This document shows positions 23,886-30,944 of a DNA stretch of 55,054 nucleotides, piece after piece. Source of the stretch: SCGC-AG-212-J23 sp035649175 (GTDB lineage: Bacteria > Pseudomonadota > Gammaproteobacteria > Burkholderiales > SG8-39); NCBI GenBank assembly GCA_035649175.1, contig DASRKB010000206.1:1-55054 (forward strand). Direction: 5' to 3'. The translations under genes and the position numbers were made by a program. The notes beneath the pieces were generated by a model that saw only the letters and a list, made by a program, of their open reading frames with translations, ran no database searches and was not told the DNA's origin. Numbering within the stretch: the stretch's first letter is position 1; every line of letters starts with the position of its first letter.

Positions 23886-24302
23886 ATGGCCGACCCGCAC
23901 CCGATCGTCACCTACTCGAAAGCGGCCAAGTTCGAGGACGTACGCGACGACCTCAAGCTCGCGATCGAGGGCAGGGGCCTCGTGATCGACTATGAGTCCT
24001 TCGTGAACCGCATGCTCGAGCGCACCGGCAAGGACGTCGGCTCCTCGCGCAAGCTCTACGCCGACGCGCAGGCCTTCGTCTTCTGCAGCGCCGCGCTCTC
24101 GCGCAAGACCATGGAGGCCGATCCGGCGAACATCTCGCTGTGCCCCTATACCATCGTGGTGTACGAGGCGGCTGGCAAGCCCGGCACGGTGCACGTCTCC
24201 TACAAGCGGCCCTGGCGCCCCGACGGCTCCGCCGCCTCCAGGGCGTCGCTCAAGGAAGTCGAGGCGCTCCTCGACGGCATCGCGCGCGAAGCGCTTGAAT
24301 GA
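23886..24302 (+). CDS. DUF302-like protein, second copy
   Basis: This 138-residue product has a DUF302-like layout. It contains VRDDLKLAIEGRGLVIDYES, FCSAALSRKTMEADPANISL and PYTIVVYEAAGKPGTVHVSY. Cysteines in VFCSA and SLCPY fall where the first copy has LGAC and LLPC. It probably arose by duplication of the neighbouring gene followed by divergence. There is no signal peptide. It is the last gene of the soeABC-GST-DUF302-DUF302 run and converges on the DsrE-like lipoprotein gene. Confidence 0.7.
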   Translation: MADPHPIVTYSKAAKFEDVRDDLKLAIEGRGLVIDYESFVNRMLERTGKDVGSSRKLYADAQAFVFCSAALSRKTMEADPANISLCPYTIVVYEAAGKPGTVHVSYKRPWRPDGSAASRASLKEVEALLDGIAREALE

Positions 24303-24347
24303 AGTGACGCGATCGTCGAAGACCTCGGGCTCGGCAGCTGAGCGGTC

Positions 24348-24770
24348 CTAGGGACGCACGTACGACCAGCCTTCCCGCTGGCGGTTCATGATGTGAATGA
24401 CGCCGCCGGGGACGACCTTCACGCCGCCGGCGAGGTCGGCCTCAGTGACTTTAGACTTTGCCATCGTCGTGGCGCAGGCGAGCAACGCGACGTTGCTGTC
24501 CATCGCCCCATTGAGGCGCGGAGCGACCTTCGATTCCGCAAGGAGCATCCCAAGCCCCGGCCCATAGGCGACGATCTCGACATCCACCTTGTCCTTGCCA
24601 AGCGCCTGCTGGATATTCTCGGCATTGTTCAGCGCGAGGTTCCACTTCGCCGGATCGGCGTCGCTCACCTGTAACACGACCTTCTGGCGCTCCTGCTGCG
24701 CCATGGGCAACTGGGAGCAGCCCGTGGTGACGGCCACGAGTAGGGCAGCGAGTATCACGATCGGCTTCAT
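24348..24770 (-). CDS. DsrE-like lipoprotein
   Basis: The 140-residue protein carries a lipobox (VTTGC, Cys18), so it should sit in the periplasm on a membrane. The mature part has a DsrE/F-like fold: VVLQVSDADPAKWNLALNNA, VDVEIVAYGPGLGMLL and VALLACATTMAKSK, with a conserved Cys at about 99 in the position of DsrE-type sulfur-binding cysteines. A KVVPGGVIHIMNRQREGW segment ends the domain. Periplasmic DsrE-like proteins are annotated in many sulfur oxidizers. A role in carrying sulfane sulfur outside the cytoplasm is plausible but unproven. Confidence 0.75.
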   Translation of the reverse strand: MKPIVILAALLVAVTTGCSQLPMAQQERQKVVLQVSDADPAKWNLALNNAENIQQALGKDKVDVEIVAYGPGLGMLLAESKVAPRLNGAMDSNVALLACATTMAKSKVTEADLAGGVKVVPGGVIHIMNRQREGWSYVRP

Positions 24771-24813
24771 GAGGTTCCTCCCCTGGAAAGCCAGATCATG
24801 GCAAGCTCGAGGG

Positions 24814-24849
24814 CTGATCCGCAGCCGATCTTTTTGATCGGTGGATCAG
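24814..24849. terminator. Nested stem-loop between the porin and DsrE-lipoprotein genes
   Basis: CTGATCC at 24814-24820 pairs with GGATCAG at 24843-24849. Inside this, CCGATC pairs with GATCGG around a TTTTT loop. The structure follows the porin stop (minus strand) by about 57 nt and precedes the lipoprotein ATG by about 44 nt. It could be a terminator, an mRNA 3' stabiliser, or two operator half-sites. Confidence 0.4.
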
Positions 24850-24905
24850 TCCGGCCTATGGTCGAGCAGTGAGCAGCTCGGCGGCTTCGGCGTGCCGGAC
24901 GAAGC

Positions 24906-26150
24906 CTAGTAGCGCCAGCCGTAGGCGATGCCCAGCGCGTCCTGATCCATGCGCAGGTTTGCCTCGCCGCCGCCGAACGCGGGAGGAATCGAGCCGGAGC
25001 CGTTGACCGTTTTCTCGAACGCGTGCATGTACGCGACGCTGAGCTCGCTCGCCTCGGAGAGCCGCCAGGTTGCGCCGAGCGTGAGGTGATCCTCCACTAC
25101 GCCGGGGGCGAGAATGTTGATCAACGTCTGGCTTTGCGGAATCGGCTGCTTGAGTGTGACGAATCCGCCGCGCAGGGTGAGGGTTGAATTGACCTCGTAG
25201 GCAAGGCCGATCTTGTAAACCGTGGTGTTTTGCCACCCGAACCCCGCGCCGTCGGGGCCGCCAAGCTGGCAGCCGGTGAAAAGGCAGTCGATGGGATTGC
25301 CGACCGCCGGGATGTCGCCGTAGTTGATGCGCTGGATGTCGGCGGCGATGGTGAGCTTGGGCGTCGCCTTCACCGCGATTCCGATGCCGTAGTTTTCCGG
25401 GACGTCGAACTCGCCCGCGTTGGCGAAGAGGCCCCGGTAGTCGTCGAAGTTGCTCATGCGCGTCTTCGTCTGATAGGTGGCGCCCAGCGTCACGGTGCTG
25501 GAGATCTGCCCGGTCCAGCCCACCCGCACGCCGAGGCCGGTGGACTCGTCGTGGCCCTTGTCGGTGAAGTTGGCCGGATCGGAGGAGAAGCCGGCGAAAG
25601 GCTGCAAGCCCCGAGCCTCGAAGCGCTGGTAGGCGAGATTCAGCGAGGCCCCGAAGGCGTGATTACCCGTCTTCCATGCCACGGTGGGGGCCACGAAAAG
25701 TTGCATCAGGTCCACCCCCGCGGGACTGCTTCCGCCGAAGGCCGCGAAGGGGCTCTGGTCGTAGGTGGTATTCATCCCGCCGTTGGCGAACACCGAGACC
25801 CCGAGGGAGAGGCTGGGACTCAGCACATGGTTGTAGCCAAACTCGGGGATAAGAAAGCTCTTGGTGCCGCTGCCGTCGTAGCTGCCGTTCAGCCCGAAGC
25901 CGTTGCCGACAATCTCTGCGCCGCGGTCGGGGGCGAACCAGTCGACCCCCAGATCAACGCGATTGCCGACCCAAGCCATGCCGGCGGGATTGGTGGCTGC
26001 GGCGAGCGCGTCCTGCGGCAGCGCGATGGCCACGCCGCCCATCGACTTGGCCTTGATGCCGTAGCCGTGCTGGAAATAACCGGTCGTGGCGTGCGCCGCG
26101 AGCGGCGCGATAGCCGCCGCAATGGCGGCGACGAGCAGCGAGTTCTTCAC
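24906..26150 (-). CDS. FadL/OmpP1-type outer-membrane transport protein
   Basis: The 414-residue product begins at GTG after a strong GGGGGAGGG site. It has a signal peptide (KNSLLVAAIAAAIAPLAAHA) and the FadL-family N-terminus TGYFQHGYGIKAKSMGGVAIAL followed by AAATNPAGMAW. It then has many amphipathic beta strands and ends in the aromatic GIAYGWRY, as outer-membrane barrels do. FadL proteins pass hydrophobic molecules. Between two DsrE-family genes it may handle sulfur compounds, which is inference. It lies 26 nt after the DsrE3A-like gene on the same strand. Confidence 0.85.
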   Translation of the reverse strand: MKNSLLVAAIAAAIAPLAAHATTGYFQHGYGIKAKSMGGVAIALPQDALAAATNPAGMAWVGNRVDLGVDWFAPDRGAEIVGNGFGLNGSYDGSGTKSFLIPEFGYNHVLSPSLSLGVSVFANGGMNTTYDQSPFAAFGGSSPAGVDLMQLFVAPTVAWKTGNHAFGASLNLAYQRFEARGLQPFAGFSSDPANFTDKGHDESTGLGVRVGWTGQISSTVTLGATYQTKTRMSNFDDYRGLFANAGEFDVPENYGIGIAVKATPKLTIAADIQRINYGDIPAVGNPIDCLFTGCQLGGPDGAGFGWQNTTVYKIGLAYEVNSTLTLRGGFVTLKQPIPQSQTLINILAPGVVEDHLTLGATWRLSEASELSVAYMHAFEKTVNGSGSIPPAFGGGEANLRMDQDALGIAYGWRY

Positions 26151-26176
26151 CTTCCCTCCCCCCTTGAAAGAACTTC

Positions 26177-26782
26177 TTATATGAACAGGCTCACGTCCGC
26201 GTCGCGCGCCATCGGCAGGAAGGTCGCCGCGCCGCAGTACTCCTTCACTTCCGTAATGAAATCGTCGCGACCGAAGCCGAAGAGATCGACCGTCATCTGG
26301 CAGCCGATCAGCTTCACGCCGCCCTCGATGCACGCCGCACGCAGCTCCTCGACGCCGGCTACGCCCTTGTTGTGGATCGTCTGCTTCATGAGCGCGGTGG
26401 CGAGCGACTCGAAGCCCGGCACGATGCCTTGTACCGCGTTCGGAATGTTCCAGTTGATGTGCTTGAACCACTCCGGGCCGAAAGGCATCTTCATGGGCAT
26501 GCCTGGGTTGCCGAGCGGGCTCACTTTCAGCTGGCTCAGGTCCTTCTTCAGCAGGTTCAGCCCGTAGAAAGTGAAGAACACCGAGACGTTCCAGCCGAGC
26601 GCGGCCGCGGTGCTCGAAAGGATGAAGGGCGGATACGCCCAGTCGAGCGTTCCCTTTGTCGCGATGATGGTCATGGACGGCGTCTGCTTCTCGCGAAGCT
26701 CGGCGAGCTTCTTCGGCAGCAGCGCGTCGAGGCGCTCGCTGATCAGGCGGTCGATGCTGGCGTTGTCGATCTGGGCGGACAT
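26177..26782 (-). CDS. dsrE3A: DsrE3A-like DsrE/DsrF/DsrH-family sulfur carrier
   Basis: The 201-residue protein matches the long DsrE-like group (DsrE3A) found beside tusA and rhodanese genes in sulfur oxidizers. It has MTIIATKGTLDWAYPPFILS, VSVFFTFYGLNLLKK, and the Cys-containing end ACIEGGVKLIGCQMTVDLFG with Cys151 and Cys161; a third Cys is at 183. A helical N-terminal 35-residue extension (ERLDALLPKKLAELR) precedes the domain. It is cytoplasmic. It is divergent from a CstR-like regulator and tusA, and an AT-rich palindrome overlaps its probable promoter. It may exchange sulfur with the nearby TusA. Confidence 0.85.
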   Translation of the reverse strand: MSAQIDNASIDRLISERLDALLPKKLAELREKQTPSMTIIATKGTLDWAYPPFILSSTAAALGWNVSVFFTFYGLNLLKKDLSQLKVSPLGNPGMPMKMPFGPEWFKHINWNIPNAVQGIVPGFESLATALMKQTIHNKGVAGVEELRAACIEGGVKLIGCQMTVDLFGFGRDDFITEVKEYCGAATFLPMARDADVSLFI

Positions 26783-26803
26783 GGAAAACCTCCGGTGACT
26801 GTA

Positions 26804-26820
26804 ATACTGCGTGGGAGTAT
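26804..26820 (-). promoter_or_regulatory. Candidate CstR/CsoR operator before the DsrE3A-like gene
   Basis: On the minus strand the sequence reads ATACTCCCACGCAGTAT, with perfect 5-bp arms (ATACT/AGTAT). It lies 21 nt upstream of the DsrE3A-like ATG, where a -10 box or transcription start would be. It resembles the second site near the divergent regulator gene and the AT-flanked, GC-centred operators of CsoR-family proteins. Confidence 0.5.
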
Positions 26821-26899
26821 CGATGATCAGATTACTCTATGTGAGCATCTCGATTCCTTCATGCTGCGGCGCAGCGGCTCATAGGGGCTAGCGAGGCAC

Positions 26900-26915
26900 A
26901 TACCCCGCAGTGTAT
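26900..26915 (+). promoter_or_regulatory. Candidate CstR/CsoR operator before the regulator gene
   Basis: ATACCCCGCAGTGTAT is an imperfect palindrome (six of eight base pairs) located about 34 nt before the GTG of the CsoR-family gene. ATACCCC arms are typical of CsoR/CstR operators. Together with the similar site at 26804-26820 it suggests autoregulation and joint control of the divergent genes. Confidence 0.5.
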
Positions 26916-26949
26916 ATTGCCGCCCGTTGCACGACAGCGGAGGACGGCG

Positions 26950-27201
26950 GTGACCGACCCGAAGATGCACGACCCGGAAGCGAAAAAGGCCATGGATGCG
27001 CGGCTCGCGCGTATCGAGGGGCAGGTGCGCGCGGTGCGGCGCATGATCGGCGAGGACGAGGCCTGCGAGAGCATCGCGCAGCAGCTTTCCGCGGCGCGCC
27101 GCGCGCTCGACCGGGCGTTCTACGAGATGGTCTCCTGCATGATCCGCGAGCAGCCGGGCGGGGCGGCCAGGGTCGCCGACCTGCTCACGCGATTTGGATA
27201 G
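26950..27201 (+). CDS. CsoR/RcnR-family regulator, CstR-like (persulfide-sensing type)
   Basis: The 83-residue all-helical protein has the family core RLARIEGQVRAVRRMI, CESIAQQLSAARRALDRAF and YEMVSCMI. It keeps two cysteines, Cys39 and Cys63. The His that copper-sensing CsoR places four residues before the second Cys is a Glu here. A Cys pair without that His is the pattern of CstR, which senses persulfides. I chose the GTG at 26950 because a GGAGG site precedes it; the frame also opens at 26917. It lies 27 nt before tusA and divergent from the DsrE3A-like gene, consistent with sulfur control. Confidence 0.85.
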   Translation: MTDPKMHDPEAKKAMDARLARIEGQVRAVRRMIGEDEACESIAQQLSAARRALDRAFYEMVSCMIREQPGGAARVADLLTRFG

Positions 27202-27228
27202 ACTGACGCTTTGGAGGGAAGGCTCACC

Positions 27229-27456
27229 ATGAATTTCGACAGGGAACTCGACGCGCGGGGCCTCAACTGCCCCCTACCCATCCTGCGGGCGAAGAAGGCG
27301 CTTACCGACATGCAGTCGGGGCAGGTGCTGAAGATCATCGCCACCGACCCGGGCTCGGTGAAGGACTTCCAGGCCTTCTCCAAGCAGACGGGCAACGAGC
27401 TGCTGTCGCAGGCCGAGGCGGACAGGGAGTTCACCTTCTTCCTGAAGCGCAAGTAG
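27229..27456 (+). CDS. tusA: TusA sulfur-carrier protein
   Basis: TusA carries persulfide sulfur on a cysteine between rhodanese or DsrE donors and DsrEFH/DsrC in the cytoplasm. The 75-residue protein has the signature LDARGLNCPLPILRAKKAL with the carrier Cys14 in NCPLP, then SGQVLKIIATDPGSVKDFQ. A GGAGGGAAGG site precedes the ATG. It is 27 nt after the CstR-like gene on the same strand, so sulfur sensing and sulfur transfer appear to share a transcript. Confidence 0.95.
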   Translation: MNFDRELDARGLNCPLPILRAKKALTDMQSGQVLKIIATDPGSVKDFQAFSKQTGNELLSQAEADREFTFFLKRK

Positions 27457-27469
27457 CGCTTCGGAGGGG

Positions 27470-27835
27470 CTAGGCGACGCTGCCGAAGCCCCTGTCGGTG
27501 GCGCCCGCCGGCGCCCTGAGGCCGGCGATGCGGCAGCCTTGCGCCACCGGCCCGCCGGGAAAAAGCCGATAGAGGTGGCGGATGCCTCCGAGGCGATGGA
27601 ACTTCTCGTCCAGCGCATCGTGAAGCTCGCGCAGGTGGATGGCGGTCGGCTCGTGCCGCGCGAAGTACTCCTGCAGCGCGCGCAGCGCCGCCCAGTGCTC
27701 CTCGCCGAGCTCGAGCGCCTCCTGCTGGGCGGTCTCCAGCGCACGCGCGCGCGTCCAGCCCTCCGGGGCATGTGGAAACGCCGGGTCCGGCGCAGCGGCG
27801 TTGCCGCCCGCCCGGATTTCGTCGATCAGGCTCAT
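27470..27835 (-). CDS. DsrC/TusE-family protein with only the upstream cysteine
   Basis: The 121-residue product has the DsrC layout: a helical middle LELGEEHWAALRALQEYFARHEP, HLRELHDAL and the C-terminal RHLYRLFPGGPVAQGCRIAGL. It keeps the first C-terminal cysteine (Cys101, in QGCRIAG) but lacks the penultimate cysteine that is the main sulfur-binding residue; it ends DRGFGSVA. E. coli TusE has the opposite pattern. It cannot form the DsrC intramolecular disulfide. GAGGACACC precedes the ATG. It follows the tandem-TusA gene by 7 nt, so the two are expressed together. A binding or regulatory role is more likely than full DsrC function. Confidence 0.8.
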   Translation of the reverse strand: MSLIDEIRAGGNAAAPDPAFPHAPEGWTRARALETAQQEALELGEEHWAALRALQEYFARHEPTAIHLRELHDALDEKFHRLGGIRHLYRLFPGGPVAQGCRIAGLRAPAGATDRGFGSVA

Positions 27836-27842
27836 GGTGTCC

Positions 27843-28331
27843 TCAGCGCTTGCGGATATGGAACTCGTACTCGCCCGGCGCGCGCTCGCGCGCATCGGCG
27901 AGCTCCAGACCGGTCGCCTTGACCCAGCTGCGCACGTCGGAGCGGATGCCGGGGCAGTCGCTCACCAGCTGCAGCACCTCGCCCGCCTGCATGCGCTTGA
28001 GCAGCGTCTTCGCCTCGAGCACCGGGCCCGGGCAGGTCGCGCCGCGCGCGTCGAGCACGGCGTTGGGCGAGACGCGCCGGCCCCCGCCTTTGCGGATGTA
28101 GTACGCCGTGGCGCCTTTCGCGCGCTTCTCGGCCTTGAGGATCTCGACGTCGGCGTACTTCGGCCACGAGTAGAGGTCGTCGCGCGTCGCCGAGCAGTCG
28201 GAGATGAGCAGGAGCACCTCCCCGGGGAGCAGTCCGTCGAGTACGCGGCGGGCGCCGAGCATCGGTCCGGGGCAGGCCGCACCCTTCATGTCGAGCGTGA
28301 CGTGCGCTTTGAGTTTTGCGGTTCTAGCCAT
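27843..28331 (-). CDS. Fused double TusA-domain protein
   Basis: The 162-residue product contains two TusA-like domains in tandem. Domain 1 (about 10-82) has KGAACPGPMLGARRVLDG with Cys20, then LLLISDCSATRDDLYSW with Cys46. Domain 2 (about 89-162) has RGATCPGPVLEAKTLLKR with Cys100, then LQLVSDCPGIRSDVRSWVK with Cys126. CPGP replaces the CPLP of TusA. Each domain also has a second Cys in an SDC motif, so intra-domain disulfide or sulfur relay is possible. It is divergent from the 324-aa gene at 28379. I do not know a characterised protein of this exact arrangement. Confidence 0.85.
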   Translation of the reverse strand: MARTAKLKAHVTLDMKGAACPGPMLGARRVLDGLLPGEVLLLISDCSATRDDLYSWPKYADVEILKAEKRAKGATAYYIRKGGGRRVSPNAVLDARGATCPGPVLEAKTLLKRMQAGEVLQLVSDCPGIRSDVRSWVKATGLELADARERAPGEYEFHIRKR

Positions 28332-28378
28332 GCCGGGAACGTGGCGTGCGATGCTAGAGTCAGTATATACGCGTCGTG

Positions 28379-29353
28379 ATGCTGCGCAATCTTCCCGAGC
28401 TCGCTGAAACCGTGCAGCGCAACTGCGATATCTCCGACGCGCGCTATGCGGGCGACTACGGCATGTGCACGTTCCTGCTCAAGATGCGCGAGTACTACCG
28501 CTGGGAGCACGAGCTGCCGCTCACGCGCCCGCTGCCCAGGGCCGAAGTCGGTGACTGGCTGAGTGCGCGCGAGGCACAGTGGCGGGCGATCGAAGACGAG
28601 GAGTTCCGGCCGCTGCCGATTGGCGGCGGCGCGCTTGAGCCCCTCGCCGCCGACGCCGCCAACCGCGAGCTGCTGCCCCGCGGACTGGTGTACAGCGCAG
28701 GCTACGCGCGCTTCGGCAAGCCGGTGTTCTTCCTCGGCGCGCTGCTGCGGGTCGAGGAGCGCGAGGGCTGCCGGGTGATCATTTCGTCCTGCGAGTACGC
28801 GCGCGAGCTCGCCGCGCCGCCGGCGATGCTGCAGGGGCGCACCATCTACGTGCGCCTGGAGTCGGTGCGCCGCTACCTCTGGGAGAAGATCGAGGAGTCG
28901 CAGTGGCGAAAGGCGGACAACCGCATGGCGCGCGCGCTCGCGGGCTATGACTTCGTCGCCGACCCCGAGGGTGCGCTCGCGCGCATGGCCGAGAACGAGA
29001 CCGAGAGCATGATCCTGCACGAGCTGGGCGAGGCGCGCGCCGGCGAGCTGCTGGGCGGCGCGTGGCAGGACATGATTGCCGCGGTGGCGCGCACGGGCGC
29101 CGAGACACAGGCGCGCGCGGTGCGCGACCTGCTCGCCGACTGCCTGTCGACGCTGCCCGCCCTTGTCGAGCGTGGGAACTTCCCCGCGCTGCATTTCCAC
29201 TTCGCCACCTTCGACGCGCCGCGCCGCGAGCGTTTCCCGCAGGCGCTGGTCGCATACGATGAGTTTCTGCGCAGCGGCTCGCTGGCGTCGCTCGCGCGCG
29301 TCGCGCGCGAGGGCGCGGAGCGCTTCCTCGCCGAGGCTCGCTCGCTGCTTTAG
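28379..29353 (+). CDS. 324-aa conserved-looking protein near the tandem-TusA gene
   Basis: This cytoplasmic protein has no signal peptide or membrane helix. It opens MLRNLPELAETVQRNCDISDARYAGDYGMCTFLLKMREYYRWEH (only the start of the chain is shown); the C-D-I-S-D-A and YGMC segments give two early cysteines. It later has GAWQDMIAAVARTGAETQAR and AVRDLLADCLSTLPALV, and ends in a helical tail. I recall annotated proteins with this N-terminus in sulfur-cycling bacteria but cannot name a verified function. The ATG at 28379 follows an in-frame GTG at 28376. Its stop overlaps the next, convergent gene by 4 nt. Confidence 0.7.
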   Translation: MLRNLPELAETVQRNCDISDARYAGDYGMCTFLLKMREYYRWEHELPLTRPLPRAEVGDWLSAREAQWRAIEDEEFRPLPIGGGALEPLAADAANRELLPRGLVYSAGYARFGKPVFFLGALLRVEEREGCRVIISSCEYARELAAPPAMLQGRTIYVRLESVRRYLWEKIEESQWRKADNRMARALAGYDFVADPEGALARMAENETESMILHELGEARAGELLGGAWQDMIAAVARTGAETQARAVRDLLADCLSTLPALVERGNFPALHFHFATFDAPRRERFPQALVAYDEFLRSGSLASLARVAREGAERFLAEARSLL

Positions 29354-29940
29354 GGAGACTGCGGCGTCGGCTCTACCGTCTGCTCGACGAGCTTCTTTAC
29401 CAGGCGCACCATCTCGGGCGCCTCGACGTCCATCATCTGCTCGATCACCCAGCGGTTGTCGCCCTCGGCCATCACCTCGGCGACGCGCGAGGCGAAGTAG
29501 CGCAGGCAGGCGTAGCTCGGCTCGCCGTCCTTGTACTCGAGCTCGGCGTACTCGCCGAAGCGCGCGTTCATCGCGTCGATGAAGGGCTTGCGGTACTCGC
29601 CCGGCCCGAAGAGATCCATCTGGTTGTTCTCCATGGTCGACGCGAGATGGCGCACCAGCTCGGCGACGAGCAACGCGCGGTCGGCCTCGGCGAGCCGCCC
29701 GTACACGGTGCGGTCGACGAGCTGCACGAGGAAGGCGATGAACTCGGTGAGCACGTCGGTCACCAGGCGATCGGAGCCGAAGCGAAAGCCGTCCTTCTCC
29801 AGGTGCTTGAAGAACTCCACGGCGAGCTTCCAGACGTTTGCGCCGATCACGCCGGCCCGGTCGGCGAGGCTGCGCGGGCCCTTCTTGCGCCAGCGCGTCT
29901 TGATGAGCCGGATCGACGGGCGGCTGCTGAGGATCGCCAT
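29350..29940 (-). CDS. 196-aa helical unknown protein
   Basis: The product is predicted to be mainly alpha-helical and cytoplasmic. Recognisable stretches are LIKTRWRKKGPRSLADRAGV at the basic N-terminus, VTDVLTEFIAFLVQLVDRTV in the middle and EAPEMVRLVKKLVEQTVEPT at the end. It has a single Cys in PSYACLRYFA. I recognise no catalytic motif or named family. It converges on the 324-aa gene with a 4-nt overlap and is divergent from the SEL1-repeat gene. Codon use matches its neighbours, which supports a real gene. Confidence 0.65.
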   Translation of the reverse strand: MAILSSRPSIRLIKTRWRKKGPRSLADRAGVIGANVWKLAVEFFKHLEKDGFRFGSDRLVTDVLTEFIAFLVQLVDRTVYGRLAEADRALLVAELVRHLASTMENNQMDLFGPGEYRKPFIDAMNARFGEYAELEYKDGEPSYACLRYFASRVAEVMAEGDNRWVIEQMMDVEAPEMVRLVKKLVEQTVEPTPQSP

Positions 29941-29969
29941 GTCGCGGATAATAGCGGCGGGGTTACGAC

Positions 29970-30410
29970 ATGTCAGGGCCGGATATGGAGCTGGCGAGCG
30001 GCATCGCCGCCTTCGAGGCGAAGGAGTTCGCGCGTGCGATGCAGCTGCTCCTCCCGCTCGCCGAGCGCGGCGAGCCGCGGGCGCAGTACCGCGTGGCGGT
30101 GATGGCGCAGGTCGGCCTCGGCGTGGTGAAGAACTGCGCCAACGCGGTGAAGTGGATGCGCGCCGCCGCCGAGCAGGGCTACTCGCTCGCCCAGCACGGC
30201 ATGGGCTTCATGTATTTCCAGGGCGAATGCACCAAGGCGGATCCCGCCGAGGCGGCGAAGTGGTTTCGCCTCGCCGCGGAGCAGGGGCTCGCGGGCTCGC
30301 AGGCGATGCTGGCGACGATGTACGAAAAAGGCGTCGGTGTGGCGCAGGACGCGGCGCAGGCCGCCGAGTGGCGCGCGCGCGCCGAGAAGGACGCGGGCGC
30401 TACTTCCTGA
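29970..30410 (+). CDS. SEL1-repeat (TPR-like) protein
   Basis: The 146-residue product consists of about three SEL1-like helical repeats: AQYRVAVMAQVGLGVVKNCA-NAVKWMRAAAEQG, AQHGMGFMYFQGE-AEAAKWFRLAAEQG and SQAMLATMYEKGVGVAQDA-AAEWRARAEKD (segments abbreviated). SEL1 repeats mediate protein binding. There is no signal peptide, so it is probably cytoplasmic. An in-frame ATG at 29985 is an alternative start. It overlaps the convergent 67-aa gene by 11 nt. The partner protein is unknown. Confidence 0.8.
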   Translation: MSGPDMELASGIAAFEAKEFARAMQLLLPLAERGEPRAQYRVAVMAQVGLGVVKNCANAVKWMRAAAEQGYSLAQHGMGFMYFQGECTKADPAEAAKWFRLAAEQGLAGSQAMLATMYEKGVGVAQDAAQAAEWRARAEKDAGATS

Positions 30411-30603
30411 TCCAGGCGTCGAAGCCGCCGGCGTTCTTCTCCCTGCCGTGGGCGTAGCCCGCCTCGTAGGCATCGCTCACGCGCTGCTCCTCGCGCTTCG
30501 GGTTGTGCAGAAAGCCCGAGGCCCAGCCGTTGATGTACTCGGGATCGACGCCCTGCTTTTCCATCCGGTCGATGGTTTCGTAGTAAAGCTTGTCCATCCG
30601 CAT
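30400..30603 (-). CDS. 67-aa small unknown protein
   Basis: The short frame encodes a charged, probably helical protein: LYYETIDRMEKQGVDPEYIN, GWASGFLHNPKREEQRV, then DAYEAGYAHGREKNAGGFDA. The AYEAGYAHGRE segment faintly recalls ribosome modulation factor (AHQRGYQAG), but the match is too short to rely on. A second ATG two codons later is possible. It is divergent from the 107-aa gene with only 17 nt between the two start codons, and converges on the SEL1 gene. Confidence 0.55.
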   Translation of the reverse strand: MRMDKLYYETIDRMEKQGVDPEYINGWASGFLHNPKREEQRVSDAYEAGYAHGREKNAGGFDAWIRK

Positions 30604-30620
30604 ATGGTAATAAATCGCGC

Positions 30621-30944
30621 ATGCGATTCAAGGTGATCGTGGGGGAGCAGGTCTACGCCGTGGAGGTGCCCGACGAACTCCTCGGCGAGGCGCGGGCCTT
30701 CCACGACAAGCTGGATCGCGACATGGACCGCGGCTGGCAGATGAGCCGCGAGTTCGTCGCGCAGCCGGATCGCCTGCAGCGCTGCCAGATCGTCGCCGAC
30801 AAGCTGCTCACCAGCCTCTTGCAGGATAACCAGGCAACAGCAATGCTTATGGCCTCATACATCGCGCTGCGCATGCCGGGCGCGATCGGCGTGGACATCG
30901 ACGCCGAGGGCGAGATGCAGAATACCGAAGTGCTCTACGCCTAG
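30621..30944 (+). CDS. 107-aa unknown protein
   Basis: The product has a beta-rich N-terminus (FKVIVGEQVYAVEVPDELLG) and a helical middle (ARAFHDKLDRDMDRGWQMSR, then CQIVADKLLTSLLQDNQATA). It ends with IGVDIDAEGEMQNTEVLYA, with one Cys at about 55. There is no signal peptide. No family is recognised. The stop codon is followed at once by the ATG of the Fe(II)/2OG oxygenase gene (TAGATG), so translation is probably coupled and the two proteins may act together. Confidence 0.6.
   Translation: MRFKVIVGEQVYAVEVPDELLGEARAFHDKLDRDMDRGWQMSREFVAQPDRLQRCQIVADKLLTSLLQDNQATAMLMASYIALRMPGAIGVDIDAEGEMQNTEVLYA

Noticed and set aside
24831..24849. TTGATCGGTGGATCAG looked like an FNR box.
   Set aside because: The half-sites are separated by six bases instead of four, and it is part of the larger stem-loop.
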